NCBI GenBank assembly: GCA_026936325.1
Contig: JAPTHN010000042.1
Location: 124,001-188,000 of the forward strand
From: Platynereis dumerilii
Lineage: Eukaryota > Annelida > Polychaeta > Phyllodocida > Nereididae
Direction of reading: 5' to 3'
DNA length: 64,000 nucleotides
Numbering within the stretch: the stretch's first letter is position 1; each line of letters begins with the position of its first letter. Position numbers and translations under genes: made by a program. This document shows, piece by piece, positions 45,152-56,118 of the stretch. Below the pieces are notes generated by a model, which saw only the letters and a list, made by a program, of their open reading frames with translations, was not told the DNA's origin and did no database searches.

Positions 45152-46724
45152 TTCATAAGAGACATTAACACTTGACTGGTGTGACGGGAAGCTACCTTTA
45201 GTATTTGGCTAATCTGTTAAAGCTCATGTAAAATAGTAATTAGTAGAGGATGAGAGAAGTTAATAACTAAGTTGACCTTATTCATGTTTAATGTATCTAC
45301 TTTGAAATGACAGTACAATAATTTTGTTGATAGTAACGTAAGATGGTCAAGTTGATGTGCTCCATTTCTATCATTTGGGCTCAATTCATTGATACTCAGA
45401 TCTTAAGTAACAACCTTTGCATAGCCTGAATTTAATTTAGTTACAATTTCATTGGCTTACAACTTCAACCTTCAATGGACCTTGCTATAAACAAAAGGCT
45501 TTGACAATTTTTGTAAACACATGAATTATGTTATGTATATTTGCTCTAACAGCCAATTGGCGAGCAAGCTGTAATGTCGAAGTTGCAGGGGTTTTCCAGA
45601 CCTCATTTTCACTCTAGCATTAAGCTGAAACTGTGATGCTCAGTTGTAGGGGATTCACATTACAAGAAGCCGGGGAATCTAACCTAGTTAAAATGACAGC
45701 AAAGCTTGAAGATTTTTTAAATTATATTGCTAGAGAATAGAGTCATCTTTGACATCACACTTCAACAGCATAGAAAGAACTTGAGATTCCACGTAAATAT
45801 TACGAGGACTGTAAAAAGGATTTATTTTCTATCAGACCTTGTCTATCTACAATGTATTGCTAACATTCCATCAACATCTTGCATGTAAATAGTCTAAATC
45901 GGGCTAATGGTGCATTATTTAGCTCAAGAACTAATGGATTGGTGACCATTGAATTTTTTCCTGTCAGAAAAGAGTCTTTCTCTTCGGTCTCTTCCAGTGT
46001 AGTCTTCGTAAGACTTCCTCTAGATCTTAATCTGGCCTTCCTCGACCTATTTGGTCTTCTGGCTTTCCTTTGATATAGAATTACCAGCCTCAGAGTCCAG
46101 GTGTGACAACAGCAGACCGCCAGTAAGCGTAAGGATTTTAAGCAGACAAGGGATAATTAATTGCAAGGAAACATTTTGGTTACAATGTGATACTGTAGGT
46201 TATATAGGCTTTACTTAATATCTATTGTGAAATACATGTATAAATGGAAATAGTCTATGAGAACTTTGAGGTTCAGGATTTTGTCGTTGCCGAAACTTTC
46301 TTTTTTTTAAATAGAAACCCAAACAATAGCAGCAATTCTAAACATCCAATAGTAATTCAATTCTTGACATCCAAGAGTCATTATAATATTTGGAACATTT
46401 CTGTTTTCGTTTAACATTTTCTGTATCACAATTGTGCTATTTTTTAATTTATGTAAAATTTACAAAGAGCAACCGTTTGTTCCAAAGTAGAGGAAAGTGT
46501 TTTTATGTTGATGCACCAGCATGAAGTGGCAGCACTTCCCTACATTAGATGGGGATCATAATTTGCTGTTAATCAGTGTTAATAATTTCAGCAATTAGTT
46601 CTAGACAATCACATGTACCATTATTTTTAACGAGAAATAATTGGATAATATCAAATCCAACATGTCTGGAAAATCCCTTAATTGCTCAAAAGATATAAAA
46701 CGAAACATTTCAGTAAGACAATTA
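45152..46724. other. Unassigned region
   Basis: About 1.6 kb, AT-rich. The open frame at 45879-46073 shows no recognisable domain. No element termini found. Confidence 0.4.
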
Positions 46725-46992
46725 CGAGGGGCGTTCAGAAAGTTCGAGGCTTTTTTTTATATGGACACTTATTTTCAATCTAGAACTATGAATTTTTTAC
46801 AGGGTAAAATTAAGCATATTTGGAATGGATTCCCATAATTTCGGACAATTTGGACATTTCTCAGTCATTCTGTGGTTGCCATGGAAACTGAAAGTTCAGC
46901 TAGTCGGGGCAGGTAATACATAAATTCATAGTTCTAGATTGAAAATAAGTGTCCATATAAAAAAAAACCTCGAACTTTCTGAACGCCCCTCG
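46725..46992. mobile_element. Mariner-type MITE, 268 bp, TA target
   Basis: CGAGGGGCGTTCAGAAAGTT at 46725 is the inverse of AACTTTCTGAACGCCCCTCG ending at 46992, and pairing continues about 70 bp inward. TA flanks both ends (46723-46724, 46993-46994). The GAGGGGCGTTC start is mariner-like, and the core phrase GGTTGCCATGGAAACT is shared with the element at 34641-36456. It is nearly a perfect hairpin and has no coding capacity. Confidence 0.9.
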
Positions 46993-47533
46993 TACACTCT
47001 CAACACAATTATTTCAGTGTCCTTTCAAAGCAGATAGACATAACATGAAAAAAGCTGACCATAACTTCTCACATCTTGTACCTATCACAATTTTGCATGA
47101 GCTCGATTTAGTTTGGCCAAACATGAGAGGTAGCTTCCCATCACATGAGTTCAACGTAAATGTATCTTCTGAAAGGAATAATATTCGTCCAAAATGTACT
47201 TGTCAATCTAGTTTTTTCCTTGTTTATAGAAATCCAAGACTCTTATCTAACTGGGAATAACTATAAGCATGAAAGGGCGTGGGATAATGCACTGAAAAAA
47301 CACTTTGTCTAAAAATAGACAAATTTTGTCTGGATTTACACAAAATGACATGTTAGCTGGTGTCCGTCCAAAGTCTTGTCTATTCTAGACAAAATGAAAT
47401 GTGTGATATTTTAGACAATAATTTTGTCTAAAATATTTTGTGTAGACCAACAAAATATATTGTCTGCTTTACACATCAAAACTGTCAGAATATGTGTTGA
47501 TTTTATGATAGATATTTGTCTGTTGCAACATAG

Positions 47534-48125
47534 ACTTTGTTTAGAAATTTGTCTATTTCAGCACAGATCATTGTCTGAAGTAGCAATGTATTTGTTCAGA
47601 ATTTTGTCTATTTCAGCACATGCCCTTGTTTAAAATAACATAGCCTTTGTTCAGAATTTTGTCTATTTCAGCACATGCCCTTGTTTAAAATAACATAGCC
47701 TTTGTTCAGAATTTTGTCTGTTCCAGCACATGTCCTTGTGCATAATAACAAAGACTTTGTTAAGAATTTTGTTTATTTCAGGACATGCCCTTGTTTAAAA
47801 TAACATAGCCTTTGTTCAGAATTTTGTCTATTTCAGCACGTGCCCTTGTTTAAAATAACATAGCCTTTGTTCAGAAGTTTGTCTGTTCCAGCACATGCCC
47901 TTGTGTATAATAACATAGCCTTTGTTCAGAATTTTGTCTATTTCAGCATATGCCTTGTTTAAAATAACAAAGCCTTGTTCAGAATTTTGTCTATTTCAGC
48001 ACATGCCTTTGTTTAAAGTTACATGGCCTTTGTTCAGAATTTTGTCTATTTCGGCACATGCTCTTGTGCATAGCAACATAGCCTTTGTTCAGAATTTTGT
48101 CCATTACAGCACAGATCATTGTCTG
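47534..48125. repeat. 55-bp minisatellite, about eleven copies
   Basis: The unit is TTTGTTCAGAATTTTGTCTA plus TTTCAGCACATGCCCTTGTT plus TAAAATAACATAGCC. Copies vary at several positions, with internal copies most alike. It sits near the left end of the CACTG element and contains the TTTTGTCT subterminal phrase, so it probably grew from the transposon's own subterminal repeats. Confidence 0.9.
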
Positions 48126-48413
48126 AATTAACAATTAGTAAATCTAAGCGCAGTCAATGAATCCGTAACCCTTTAGATATAGATAAACAAGGTATATTTC
48201 ATTCTCCAAAATGCAATGATAACCAAAACAAGATTTCCATTGATTATATGAATGTTTAATTAAAAAATAGCAAATAATGATACAGTGTACAGTAATTGAG
48301 GTATTATTAATCATATGCTTAGAAAAGAGTCAATATGTATTTTTCTATAAATCATAAAGATATTTGCATAGTTCTTTCACAATATGAATGTACAAATCGA
48401 ATAAAGTTTATAA

Positions 48414-48632
48414 TTATGATTGGTCTACATACCCATCCCGAATAAAAATGTCCTTAATTTTAATGGGCAAGTCATAAATAATGTTTTCCAGTTCAAGCAG
48501 ATCATGTATTATACTGCTGCGCTTCGACAATGCTGCAGCTGCGAAGAGCAGGAAATTGTTGCTACCATGTGACACCTCCTGTGCTAAAGGAATCTTTCTC
48601 AATCCCGCATACTCATCCATGCTTGGTCCCAC
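48414..48632 (-). CDS. Exon-like segment C (terminal) of an unknown split gene
   Basis: On the minus strand a CTATTCAG acceptor precedes an open phase of 72 codons: VGPSMDEYAGLRKIPLAQEV, then SHGSNNFLLFAAAALSKRSS, then IIHDLLELENIIYDLPIKIK, ending DGYVDQS and TGA. It looks like real protein: mixed, leucine-rich and probably helical. I do not recognise the family. Phase 0 at its start fits segment B at 49200-49259. It lies inside the CACTG element, so it may be a transposon gene or a captured host fragment. Confidence 0.45.
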   Translation of the reverse strand: MGPSMDEYAGLRKIPLAQEVSHGSNNFLLFAAAALSKRSSIIHDLLELENIIYDLPIKIKDIFIRDGYVDQS

Positions 48633-49199
48633 CTGAATAGTAATAGATAAAGAAAAGAAAGAGTGAATTACACCATCCATATTTGTATGCATTGATCCTT
48701 ATTTTGTTATTTGTCAGTCATTTTCATGCAAGTAGAGCATCATTTAAACCTTCGCATGCAAATAGACTACAACCCAGGTTGTTTTGCAATACCACATAAA
48801 GAAGTAGTGTATATAAACCATGCAGTATATATTGTGGTATACCCAATGGTTCTTTTTGCATAAAGAGATATGTTGGTGGTGTTATTACATTGTTTACCTT
48901 TGGGAAATCATGTCTAGGCAAATTCAACTGACTAGTATAGATCATCTGATCGAAATTTAGCTCTCTTGTGAATTGTATGATTGGGCAAGAATAAGATCAA
49001 ATGTTTGTACGATGTTATTTTGATATGCACCCCCACTCATGAAGAGATCACAACAACATCAGCCAAAAATAACATTAGCAACATCAGAAGATTGTTGCAA
49101 GTTGTCGTTGGGCACATCTTAAACACCACAAACATTGGAACCATTTGGTCTTATTATAATTATACACCAAGAAATATAATAACAAAATACCAAACTTAC

Positions 49200-49259
49200 T
49201 AGTTTGAAATCCACAAAATATTCCATGGTCTCTGTAAGTTGCCATTTTAGCCACGACGT
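49200..49259 (-). CDS. Exon-like segment B of the unknown split gene
   Basis: A CTTTTTTTGCAG acceptor and an ACTAGTAAGT-type donor bound 60 bp on the minus strand. In phase 0 it reads TSWLKWQLTETMEYFVDFKL, which leads in phase into segment C. Both splice signals match consensus. An alternative open phase exists, so the reading rests on phase agreement with C. Confidence 0.4.
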
Positions 49260-49733
49260 CTGCAAAAAAAGGAATGCTGACCATTTAATGAGGAAAGAAA
49301 ATTATTTACCAAATAAAATTCTGCAACTATACCAATTAGGTAAAGTAGATTTGTGTGTATTGAGAAAATCAACAGATATATAGCGTAATTCGAAATGTAT
49401 TAGTATTTATTGACCATATTTGAAAATATACACAATATTATTTCTAATTTTTGTCTAACAAGTGCCATATACATACTCCAGTCTTGTATGTCTTTTTCAA
49501 TTGTTCACCAATAGAATATATTCAATTTACAAAATACACTATGTGGAGTTATCCAATTAGTAAAAGTAATCTTGTATAAAACATCTACAATTGGAATAGT
49601 TGTAATATAAAAAAGATAAAGGTGCTGCCCAAGGTGGCCGTGCATTATAAATGTTGTGTTGTAACTCTATTCTGTAAAAAAATAAATAGTTATAGCCACC
49701 TTCCTAATTCTTTGCGATGTGCTCCTTTCTTAC

Positions 49734-49863
49734 CTGCTTCCATCATTTGCAATTTTAAGACCATCTCTTTCATTCTATTGTTGAGCTTTTGGTGTAGCTT
49801 TGACAGCAGTGCTGGTGCCATTCTCTCCCATTTCCCGGCAAAATTATCGAAATGTCTGGCCAA
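49734..49863 (-). CDS. Exon-like segment A of the unknown split gene
   Basis: The minus frame reads LARHFDNFAGKWERMAPALL, then SKLHQKLNNRMKEMVLKLQM and MEA, followed by a GTAAGA donor. It is preceded by a TAA in frame, so the true left border is probably an acceptor nearby (for example after TTGGCCAG). The donor leaves phase 1, which does not join segment B in phase 0. Either an exon is missing between them or the gene is decayed. Confidence 0.35.
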
Positions 49864-50235
49864 TTAGTTGAGAAATCGTTGTCACTCTGAAATAAACAAT
49901 TACAAGTATTGAATATAGACAGAAACAAAACTGAAGTTGTCCTACTACTGTCTTTGCATGAGTAGAAATTCATAAGCAAAGAGCAAAATCAAGGCTTTAG
50001 TAATTAATGCATGACTGATGTGTCACGTGATCAGCTACAAGAGAACACAGGACATGTTATTCTATTCATTATAATGCTTTTATAACCCTGCCCAGTGCCC
50101 ATCTCCTTCAATTTCAGAGTACTGTATCTCTGGGGATTACAAGCCCTCAGCCCCTCACTTACATGTACATGTAATGAACCATGTCCTGTGTACCACACAC
50201 ACTACTACCATCCCAATCGTAACCATTGTACGGTC

Positions 50236-50412
50236 CATAGGCACAGGAGGTCAATACATTTTGGGGGGGTGCCCAAAAAATATTGTTGAAATTGCCCAAA
50301 AATCTAAGTTCACAAAATATTCAGCCTGAAAAATTTATATTTCAAAATTTTACTTTTTGGGGGCTGCGACCCCCCCCCCCCGGCCCCTGGCCCCAGGCTC
50401 CTACACCTATGA
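50236..50412. mobile_element. Possible small MITE with CATAGGCACAGGAG-like ends
   Basis: CATAGGCACAGGAG at about 50236 mirrors CTCCTACACCTATG ending at about 50412, with two mismatches. The body has a GGGGGGGTGCCC phrase and a run of 14 C. Neither flank shows an 8-bp duplication. The style resembles hAT MITEs. Confidence 0.5.
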
Positions 50413-50470
50413 ATTTGCCATTTCCAACTATTCCAAACATACTACGCATACAGATGGCTATAGCCTGATA

Positions 50471-50770
50471 TCTATGCACTAACCCTTTACCTATCTTCAA
50501 TGTCAACCAAACATGACCAATTTTCAACATCCATACAATATGGCATAAACCTATCAACTATCTCAAGCACCAATGTTCAACATCTATGCACTAACCCTTT
50601 ACCTGTCCTTAAGGCTTAAGTATCCCAAACAGCAACTATCCCAAGCATGACCAAGGTCCAACATCTATGCACTAACCCTAAACCTACCCTCAACTGTCTC
50701 AAACATCAACTGTCCCAAGCATGACCAATGTCCAGTATCTGTACACTAAACCTAATCCAAACTGACTGTC
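50471..50770. repeat. Degenerate tandem repeat, about 100-bp unit
   Basis: CATCTATGCACTAACCCT recurs at about 50471, 50581 and 50670, and in a weaker form at about 50738. CCCAAGCATGACCAA phrases lie between. The units are diverged. Confidence 0.6.
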
Positions 50771-51630
50771 AATTTAAAAAAAACTATCCCAATATATTCC
50801 AATGTTCTACAACTGTCCCAACCACTCTGCACCTATAGCCACAGATATGCCCCAGTAATTCCATTGTTTTCAAAACAACATATAAATTAGCAATATTTAC
50901 AAATAAGTATATATATACAGTCTTCACGCTAACAATTAACAAAATATAATAATTAATTTAATTTTCTTATAAATAAACAGATGAACTTTATCCCACATAA
51001 TTTCATACATGAATTTTCAATGCCATATGTTTGAGACATGAATTAGCCCTTTGTAATGGCCTATATTTGACTCATGTCATGCTATTAACTTGGAAGTATC
51101 ACTCACCCTAACAATGTATCTGAGCATTGTAATAATAGTCAATTTTCCACTTAAAATCTGTTATAAATCACATTTGGTTAATGCATGCAATCAAAAATGA
51201 TTAAAGCAAATCTTTAACTTACCTATACATATTTCAATCAGCTCCAGCAAACCACACAATGTGATTTCCCAGTGACAAATGTACTTTTAACCAAGCTTGC
51301 AACATGCTTGTCTTTTGCTAACAAATATGCAGTCAGTCTGAGTCAGTACACTTCTTAAGTGAAGCTTGATGACTTTAAAATCTAAACGAGGTCAGTTTTG
51401 ATCCAGTTTAATTGTTTGCCATGATGGCCAACAAAACAAAAGATTTATAAAGAAGATTAGTCTTGTACCAAGCAAAAAAGTATCCAATATTTTGTGTGAA
51501 ATATCAGACAAATTGGAAGTTGCTGGATCAACAGTGTGCTTTATGCTGTTGTACGACACTGCTTGTCTGTGTCACATATTATTTTGACTGGAATACACAA
51601 AGCCCATTTACACATAGATTTTGTCTGCTA
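50771..51630. other. Interior of the CACTG element without recognised genes
   Basis: AT-rich. The open frame at 51463-51828 runs across the element border and so is not a gene. Confidence 0.4.
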
Positions 51631-51655
51631 TTTTACACAAAGTGTTTTTTCAGTG

Positions 51656-51939
51656 TGAATGTACTTCAACTGAGTCTCCGGTCATGGGAAAATCTTGCCT
51701 TTTATGATGGAGCACGGTTTTTCTTGGAAAAGAAGATGTGCATCACATCAGGTAATATTTTGGACGGTGACAGCCTGAGTATTTTCTTGTTTTGTATGCT
51801 GTCAATTTTAGCTAGGGACATTCTATAGTGTAAGTAAGTCTAGCCCTTTTGGTTTTTTTTTTCTCTTTTCTCTTTTGCAGGACCCCCTTCCCCCACCCCT
51901 TTCCATTTCCATTATATACACTACAACCTATCCATAAAA
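51656..51939. other. Unassigned spacer
   Basis: No motif seen apart from a T-rich run at about 51849-51880. Confidence 0.4.
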
Positions 51940-52135
51940 ATTATTTTTTTCCATGGCAGCCTATGACCGGATACAAGACTTGTACCCCGAAAAGCTACCA
52001 GGTGGTGCTTGGAATAGTGTCCAGCCAGGACATCACAAGCACCACCTAAGCCAACTCCACTTTAATAACATCTCTATGTATATATATGTATTTTAACAGG
52101 CTGAATAAACCTGTCTGTCTGTGTGTCTGTCTAGC
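51940..52135 (+). mobile_element. 3' end of a LINE (or LINE-derived SINE)
   Basis: CAGCCAGGACATCACAAGCA and CACCTAAGCC precede AATAAACCTGTCTGTCTGTG, with TGTC-type short tail repeats to about 52135. The polyadenylation-like AATAAA followed by a short-unit tail is how the CR1/L2-type 3' ends in this window finish. No coding part remains. Confidence 0.5.
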
Positions 52136-52390
52136 TGTCTTAATGAACTGAACAATGAGATGGTAAAAAAAGGATGGATTGGACACATTCGGTTGCATTG
52201 TCTCGATGTATTTGACAGAGCAACATGCTCTTTTTTCATGTGTGCTTGAAACTGATGTATGGCTTTGAAGATATTCATTACTGTAAGGATGTGCATCACT
52301 GCATGGTTCTTCTAGTATTACTATTTGGATATCAAAATGTTAGTCTAACAGTTTGCAGATCAAAAATCAAACCAACCCAAAATCTGTACT

Positions 52391-52560
52391 CTCACCTGTT
52401 TGCTTTCCCAGACTGTAAACTATCAGTGATGGGAAGAAGCTTGTTTTGTGTCTGACCCACCTTTATTTTTTGCACTTTGGTCTGAAACTAGATGTTTTTT
52501 GTCTGACCTTATACTAAGGGCTAGTTGTAAGACTGGCTGAAAAATAACGTGTTCTTCTGA
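52391..52560 (-). pseudogene. Relic of the unknown repeated coding family, copy 2
   Basis: The plus strand from TTTGCTTTCCCAGACTGTAA matches 63790-63940 closely. The minus frame reads RSDKKHLVSDQSAKNKGGSD before stops. It is decayed relative to the copies at 41530-41850 and 63784-63990. Confidence 0.5.
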
Positions 52561-52653
52561 CATAGGGAGGGACCTTATACAGCCATGCTCATAAATATGG
52601 AGTGTTTTTTTGTAAAATATATGGCAAAAGAGTTAGAATTCTGGCAAGATCCA

Positions 52654-52699
52654 TGGCAAAGGTCCCTGGTCATTCTTGGCAAAGGTCCCAGGTCATTCT
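52654..52699. repeat. 23-bp tandem duplication
   Basis: GGCAAAGGTCCCTGGTCATT plus CTT is followed immediately by a copy with one change. Confidence 0.85.
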
Positions 52700-52995
52700 T
52701 TGAAATCTTCAACTAATATTTCAGTAATAATTTTGAATTTTTGGTTGAATGCATTTATCTTCATAAACCGCCTGACTGACAAGCAAGTCTGCTGGAAAGC
52801 AGGTGAGCGAGCGAGGCTGCAGACTGATGAAATTCAAGTCGAAATGGGTATCGAATTGGCTTCTGGGTCACTGGGACTGTTGCCCCTAAAGTCCACACTG
52901 CTTCCAAACAGGTCCACGCCCAGCAGAACTGAGCCTGGCTGCCTCAGAAATTCATGTAAGCGAGGACTTGAAATAGAACACCACCAGTGAAATGT

Positions 52996-53040
52996 TGTAG
53001 CCTGCTCGCTAACACTCGCAACTGAGTTAGCAGGCTACTG
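52996..53040. repeat. Hairpin TAGCCTGCT / AGCAGGCTA
   Basis: TAGCCTGCTCGCTAAC is the inverse of GTTAGCAGGCTA at the other side, with a small bulge and a loop of about 12 bases. Confidence 0.75.
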
Positions 53041-54036
53041 TAGCCCTGATAAACCCCCTGAATATTTTACCTGCTGTAGCTCAACCTGAGGACAACTTTG
53101 AAACATGAGTAATTCGCTTTCTCTTCAGCAAACTTTTATTATCGGTCATTGAAAATTGTTACAATTTAATCAGACCAACATATGCTTCAAAGTTATCCCT
53201 GTTTATGGAGATTCTTGAAATATTCCATGTTTATGAGTAAGGGTGTATTATGCGACCTTCGCCGAAACTTAATATGAAATTATGTTTGAAATGAAATGAG
53301 AGGGCAACTCACCGGTTTATTATTATTTGAAAGATGTCAGAAAACATACTTTGTATGTTGTAGTTATCTTACCAAAAGGAATATTGCCAATGACAGAAGA
53401 TGGAGAAGATTGACTACCACTACTGACACTGAAAAACCTAAATATAAAATGATTGTCAGCTGGAGTATGTACAAATGTTTGCATTATCTCACAAAGAAGG
53501 ACAAAACTCAAAGAAAATATTCAAGGTACTTCATCAAACACGAAGATTAGGAGACCAACAAAAAACTGTCAATGTGGTGGCAAAGCCAGTTTTCCAATTG
53601 AAAATAGGAAAAGTATTTCTCTAGTGCACTGCTGATCTGCAAACGCTCTATGTCGTGGATTCGTGGTTTAATTTCTTCAAAGAAATGTCCAAAACTCGTC
53701 TTGCTTTTTGTCTTATTTTATACAAAATTCTTGCATGGACACAAGTCACACACTGTCACACATAGAGCGAGTACTCACTTTCAAGTAACGAAATGAAATT
53801 TTAATCACAGTACTGCCATGTCACACTTTCAGAAATGACATTAAGTTTGATATTTTATTTTGACAACGCAGTCGTTACAAGGTTTGTAATAACGCAAGAC
53901 AGACGTGGAAATTGAAAGACAATGTAATATGTAGATGGCAATGCCATAGATTCGCGGAGCTCAAATTAACTGTTCTTATTTTGAAACCGTATTATAGTAT
54001 ACAAATATTGACTGATTTTGAGGGCATTAGTCAAAT
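53041..54036. other. Unassigned, with a second upstream-module copy of the repeated coding family
   Basis: At about 53545-53640 the DNA GAAGATTAGGAGACCAACAA and onward matches 41568-41660 (reading RRPTKNCQCGGKASFPIENR here). The rest shows no gene. A frame at 53296-53550 has no recognisable domain. Confidence 0.45.
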
Positions 54037-54123
54037 CTACTTCCCTCGAGGGTGTGTAAGTGAAAACTATTTCACGAGACCGAAGGCCGATGGAAATAGT
54101 TTTCCTTTCACACTCAAGAGTAG
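54037..54123. repeat. Palindrome with CCGAAGG apex (87 bp)
   Basis: CTACTTCCCTCGAGGGTGTG, followed by AAAACTATTTCAC, is matched in inverse by ATGGAAATAGTTTTCCTTTC and CACACTCAAGAGTAG. The apex is CACGAGACCGAAGGCCGATG, near-identical in form to those at 2019-2157 and 56613-56770. Confidence 0.8.
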
Positions 54124-54188
54124 ATAAGCAGACGCATAGCCTACATTGCACTATCATTACTAGTTTTGATGAGTTTTTTTGGTCTTTA

Positions 54189-55219
54189 GGGGAGACCGGG
54201 GCTGGTTGTCACAGGGGCAGGTTGTCACACTTTTTATTGCATTGAACTATGGAGTTACACAACTCAACCAATCATTGTATACTGCTTTTATAACCCACTG
54301 GAGTATTTTTGAAAAATCTTGAAGAGAGTTTGGTAGGCACACGGTCTATTAAAAATTTCCGGACACAAAAAGTAAATTTTTACCCGCAACTTGCATGTCA
54401 TCCTACTCATTAACAAATAGTTGTTGAAAAAGGTAAAGTTTATACACATATCATGTAAACAAATCTTTAAATAATGATAGGAAGAAATAGTGAAAAATAT
54501 GATAAGAACAGCCGTGGTCGCCCGTTTTTTGCATTTTCATCAGTCGGGGTAGGTTGTCACAAAAAGACGGGGCAGGTTGTCACACTTTTTGGAGCTGGTT
54601 GTTACCCATTAGGACCAGTCTTTTAAACCAAAAAAACTATCACAAATATAAATTGGTAATTTATACATGCTATTTATGACTAAAGATGTATGCAGATATG
54701 GCATAGTGTCAAAGTAAATCGATTTCACATTTATAAAGAAAATTTCATTAAAAAATTGTGATTTTCCTCCTCCTTATCAGAATGCTTTTCGGCTGCTTGG
54801 TAAGCTTTCATTTGTAGCACCCTTGTGCAAGGTAGCGAGTTTGTTGAGGTCTGCACTGGACAAGCAGAGGATTCCTCATATGTCCAAAATAACTTATTTT
54901 AGTCAAAATCTGCCTTACGGAGTCCCACTTCCTGTGTCCGAGCTCTTAACCAAAAGTGTGACAACCTGCCCCGAGAGCGTGACAACCTGCCCCGAAAGTG
55001 TGACAACCTGCCCCGAGTGCTGAATAAAAAAGAATGTCCCATAAGATGTCAAGATTTCAAATGATATAGATATATATTGATCAGATAGGTTTAAGTCACT
55101 CCCCTGTTAATATTCATATAGATTAGCAGTGCTCCTGCATGCCTTAAATAGAAATAGTAGCATATTTAAGTTCTATTCAGTGACAACCTACCCCTGTGAC
55201 AACCAGCCCCGGTCTCCCC
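54189..55219. mobile_element. TIR element with repeated GGGGCAGGTTGTCACA sites, 1031 bp, TA target
   Basis: GGGGAGACCGGGGCTGGTTG at 54189 is the inverse of CAACCAGCCCCGGTCTCCCC ending at 55219. Pairing extends about 40 bp. TA is on each side (54187-54188, 55220-55221). The phrase GGGGCAGGTTGTCACA, or GGGGTAGGTTGTCACA, recurs at the left end and at about 54546-54606. Inverse copies lie at 54956-55019 (three tandem 21-bp units) and at the right end. These look like multiple transposase-binding sites of a non-autonomous element. Confidence 0.85.
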
Positions 55220-55289
55220 TACTAATTAATGCCCTAATTTTATTATTTTCCTGCACTATTGCAAATGTATGGAAAATTTTAAAAGAAAA

Positions 55290-55540
55290 ACATTTAGGGA
55301 AAGAAAATTTTAGAAAAAACAAATTTCGGGAAAAAACATTTTTGGAAAAAAAAATTGGGACAAAAAAAGATTTGGAAAAAAAAAAAATGCGGAAAAAAGA
55401 ATTCGTAAAAAAAAAAATTTCGTAAAAAAAAAATTTCGGAAAAAAAAAATTTTCTGGGAAAAAAAAATTTTCGGAAAAAAAAAAATTTCGGAAAAAAAAA
55501 AAATTCTGAAATTTTTTTTTTTTCGGAAAACAAATTTTGG
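55290..55540. repeat. A-rich degenerate repeat, GGAAAAAAAAATTTC unit
   Basis: A 15- to 19-bp unit of the form CGGAAAAAAAAATTT repeats about a dozen times, with increasing regularity toward 55500. The plus strand is almost pure A/G/T. Phe/Lys-rich open frames on both strands come from this composition and are not genes. Confidence 0.9.
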
Positions 55541-56091
55541 AGGGCAATAGTCCTGGTCAATATACTAAAATTATGACTGACATGTGACCAGCTCTCAGCC
55601 AATGACAGCTCTGCTTTCATGGTCGAGGTATAATAATGATAAACAAGAACACAATCAGTTGGGCCTAAATTAATTGACTTAAGTACAGTAATAGCAATCA
55701 GCTTTTAAAATTCACACCTCAAATAAGCTTCACACATCATTGCTCACAAGCAGGCTGCTGATAGTTCAGTCATTTTCCCTTGGTGTGGCACTGCAAGCAT
55801 GATGCTACACTGGTGGCAACACCTGTTAGCAAAATAAGCTTTTTTCATGCAGACGACATAAATGAGCATAAAAATGAAATTTTCAAAACAGAATAGGATA
55901 GTTAAGAACCAAATGGAATTTTTCAGACACTACTGCAATATTGCAAGAGAAATTCAGGGATGTTTACTTTTACCGAAACTAACTGTTTAATCAGGGACCA
56001 ACTCCATGGCAGGTACAGGCAGTCCTTCATTCTCACTCCACTGACAGATTCAAAATTTACTATGAGCTGTTGTTAAGCTAAGTTCGCTGAC
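55541..56091. other. Unassigned spacer
   Basis: No supported gene or element. Confidence 0.4.
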
Positions 56092-56118
56092 GCGACGGGC
56101 GGCTTCGCCGCCCGTCGC
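56092..56118. repeat. Perfect GC-rich hairpin with TTC loop
   Basis: GCGACGGGCGGC, TTC, GCCGCCCGTCGC: perfect 12-bp arms of almost pure G/C in AT-rich surroundings. TTCGC and GCGAA outside extend the symmetry. It could act as a strong transcript terminator-like or cruciform structure, but no function is shown. Confidence 0.9.

Larger units (their letters stand above)
47290..51655. mobile_element. CACTG-ended DNA transposon, 4.4 kb
   Basis: CACTGAAAAAACACTTTGT at 47290 is the exact inverse of ACAAAGTGTTTTTTCAGTG ending at 51655. TG flanks both ends, a possible 2-bp target duplication. Subterminal DNA repeats TTTTGTCT and its inverse AGACAAA many times. CACTN ends, a 2-3 bp duplication and subterminal repeats fit the CACTA/EnSpm-related group, but no transposase was recognised. 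A minisatellite and minus-strand exon-like segments lie inside. Identity of the 19-bp ends suggests a recent insertion. Confidence 0.7.

Noticed and set aside
51463-51828. 121-codon plus-strand frame as a gene
   Set aside because: It crosses the right end of the CACTG element, its start lies in non-coding-looking DNA, and no motif is present.
55188-55620. Phe-rich minus-strand frames of about 110 residues
   Set aside because: They are produced by the A-rich repeat at 55290-55540. Low complexity and open in more than one frame.
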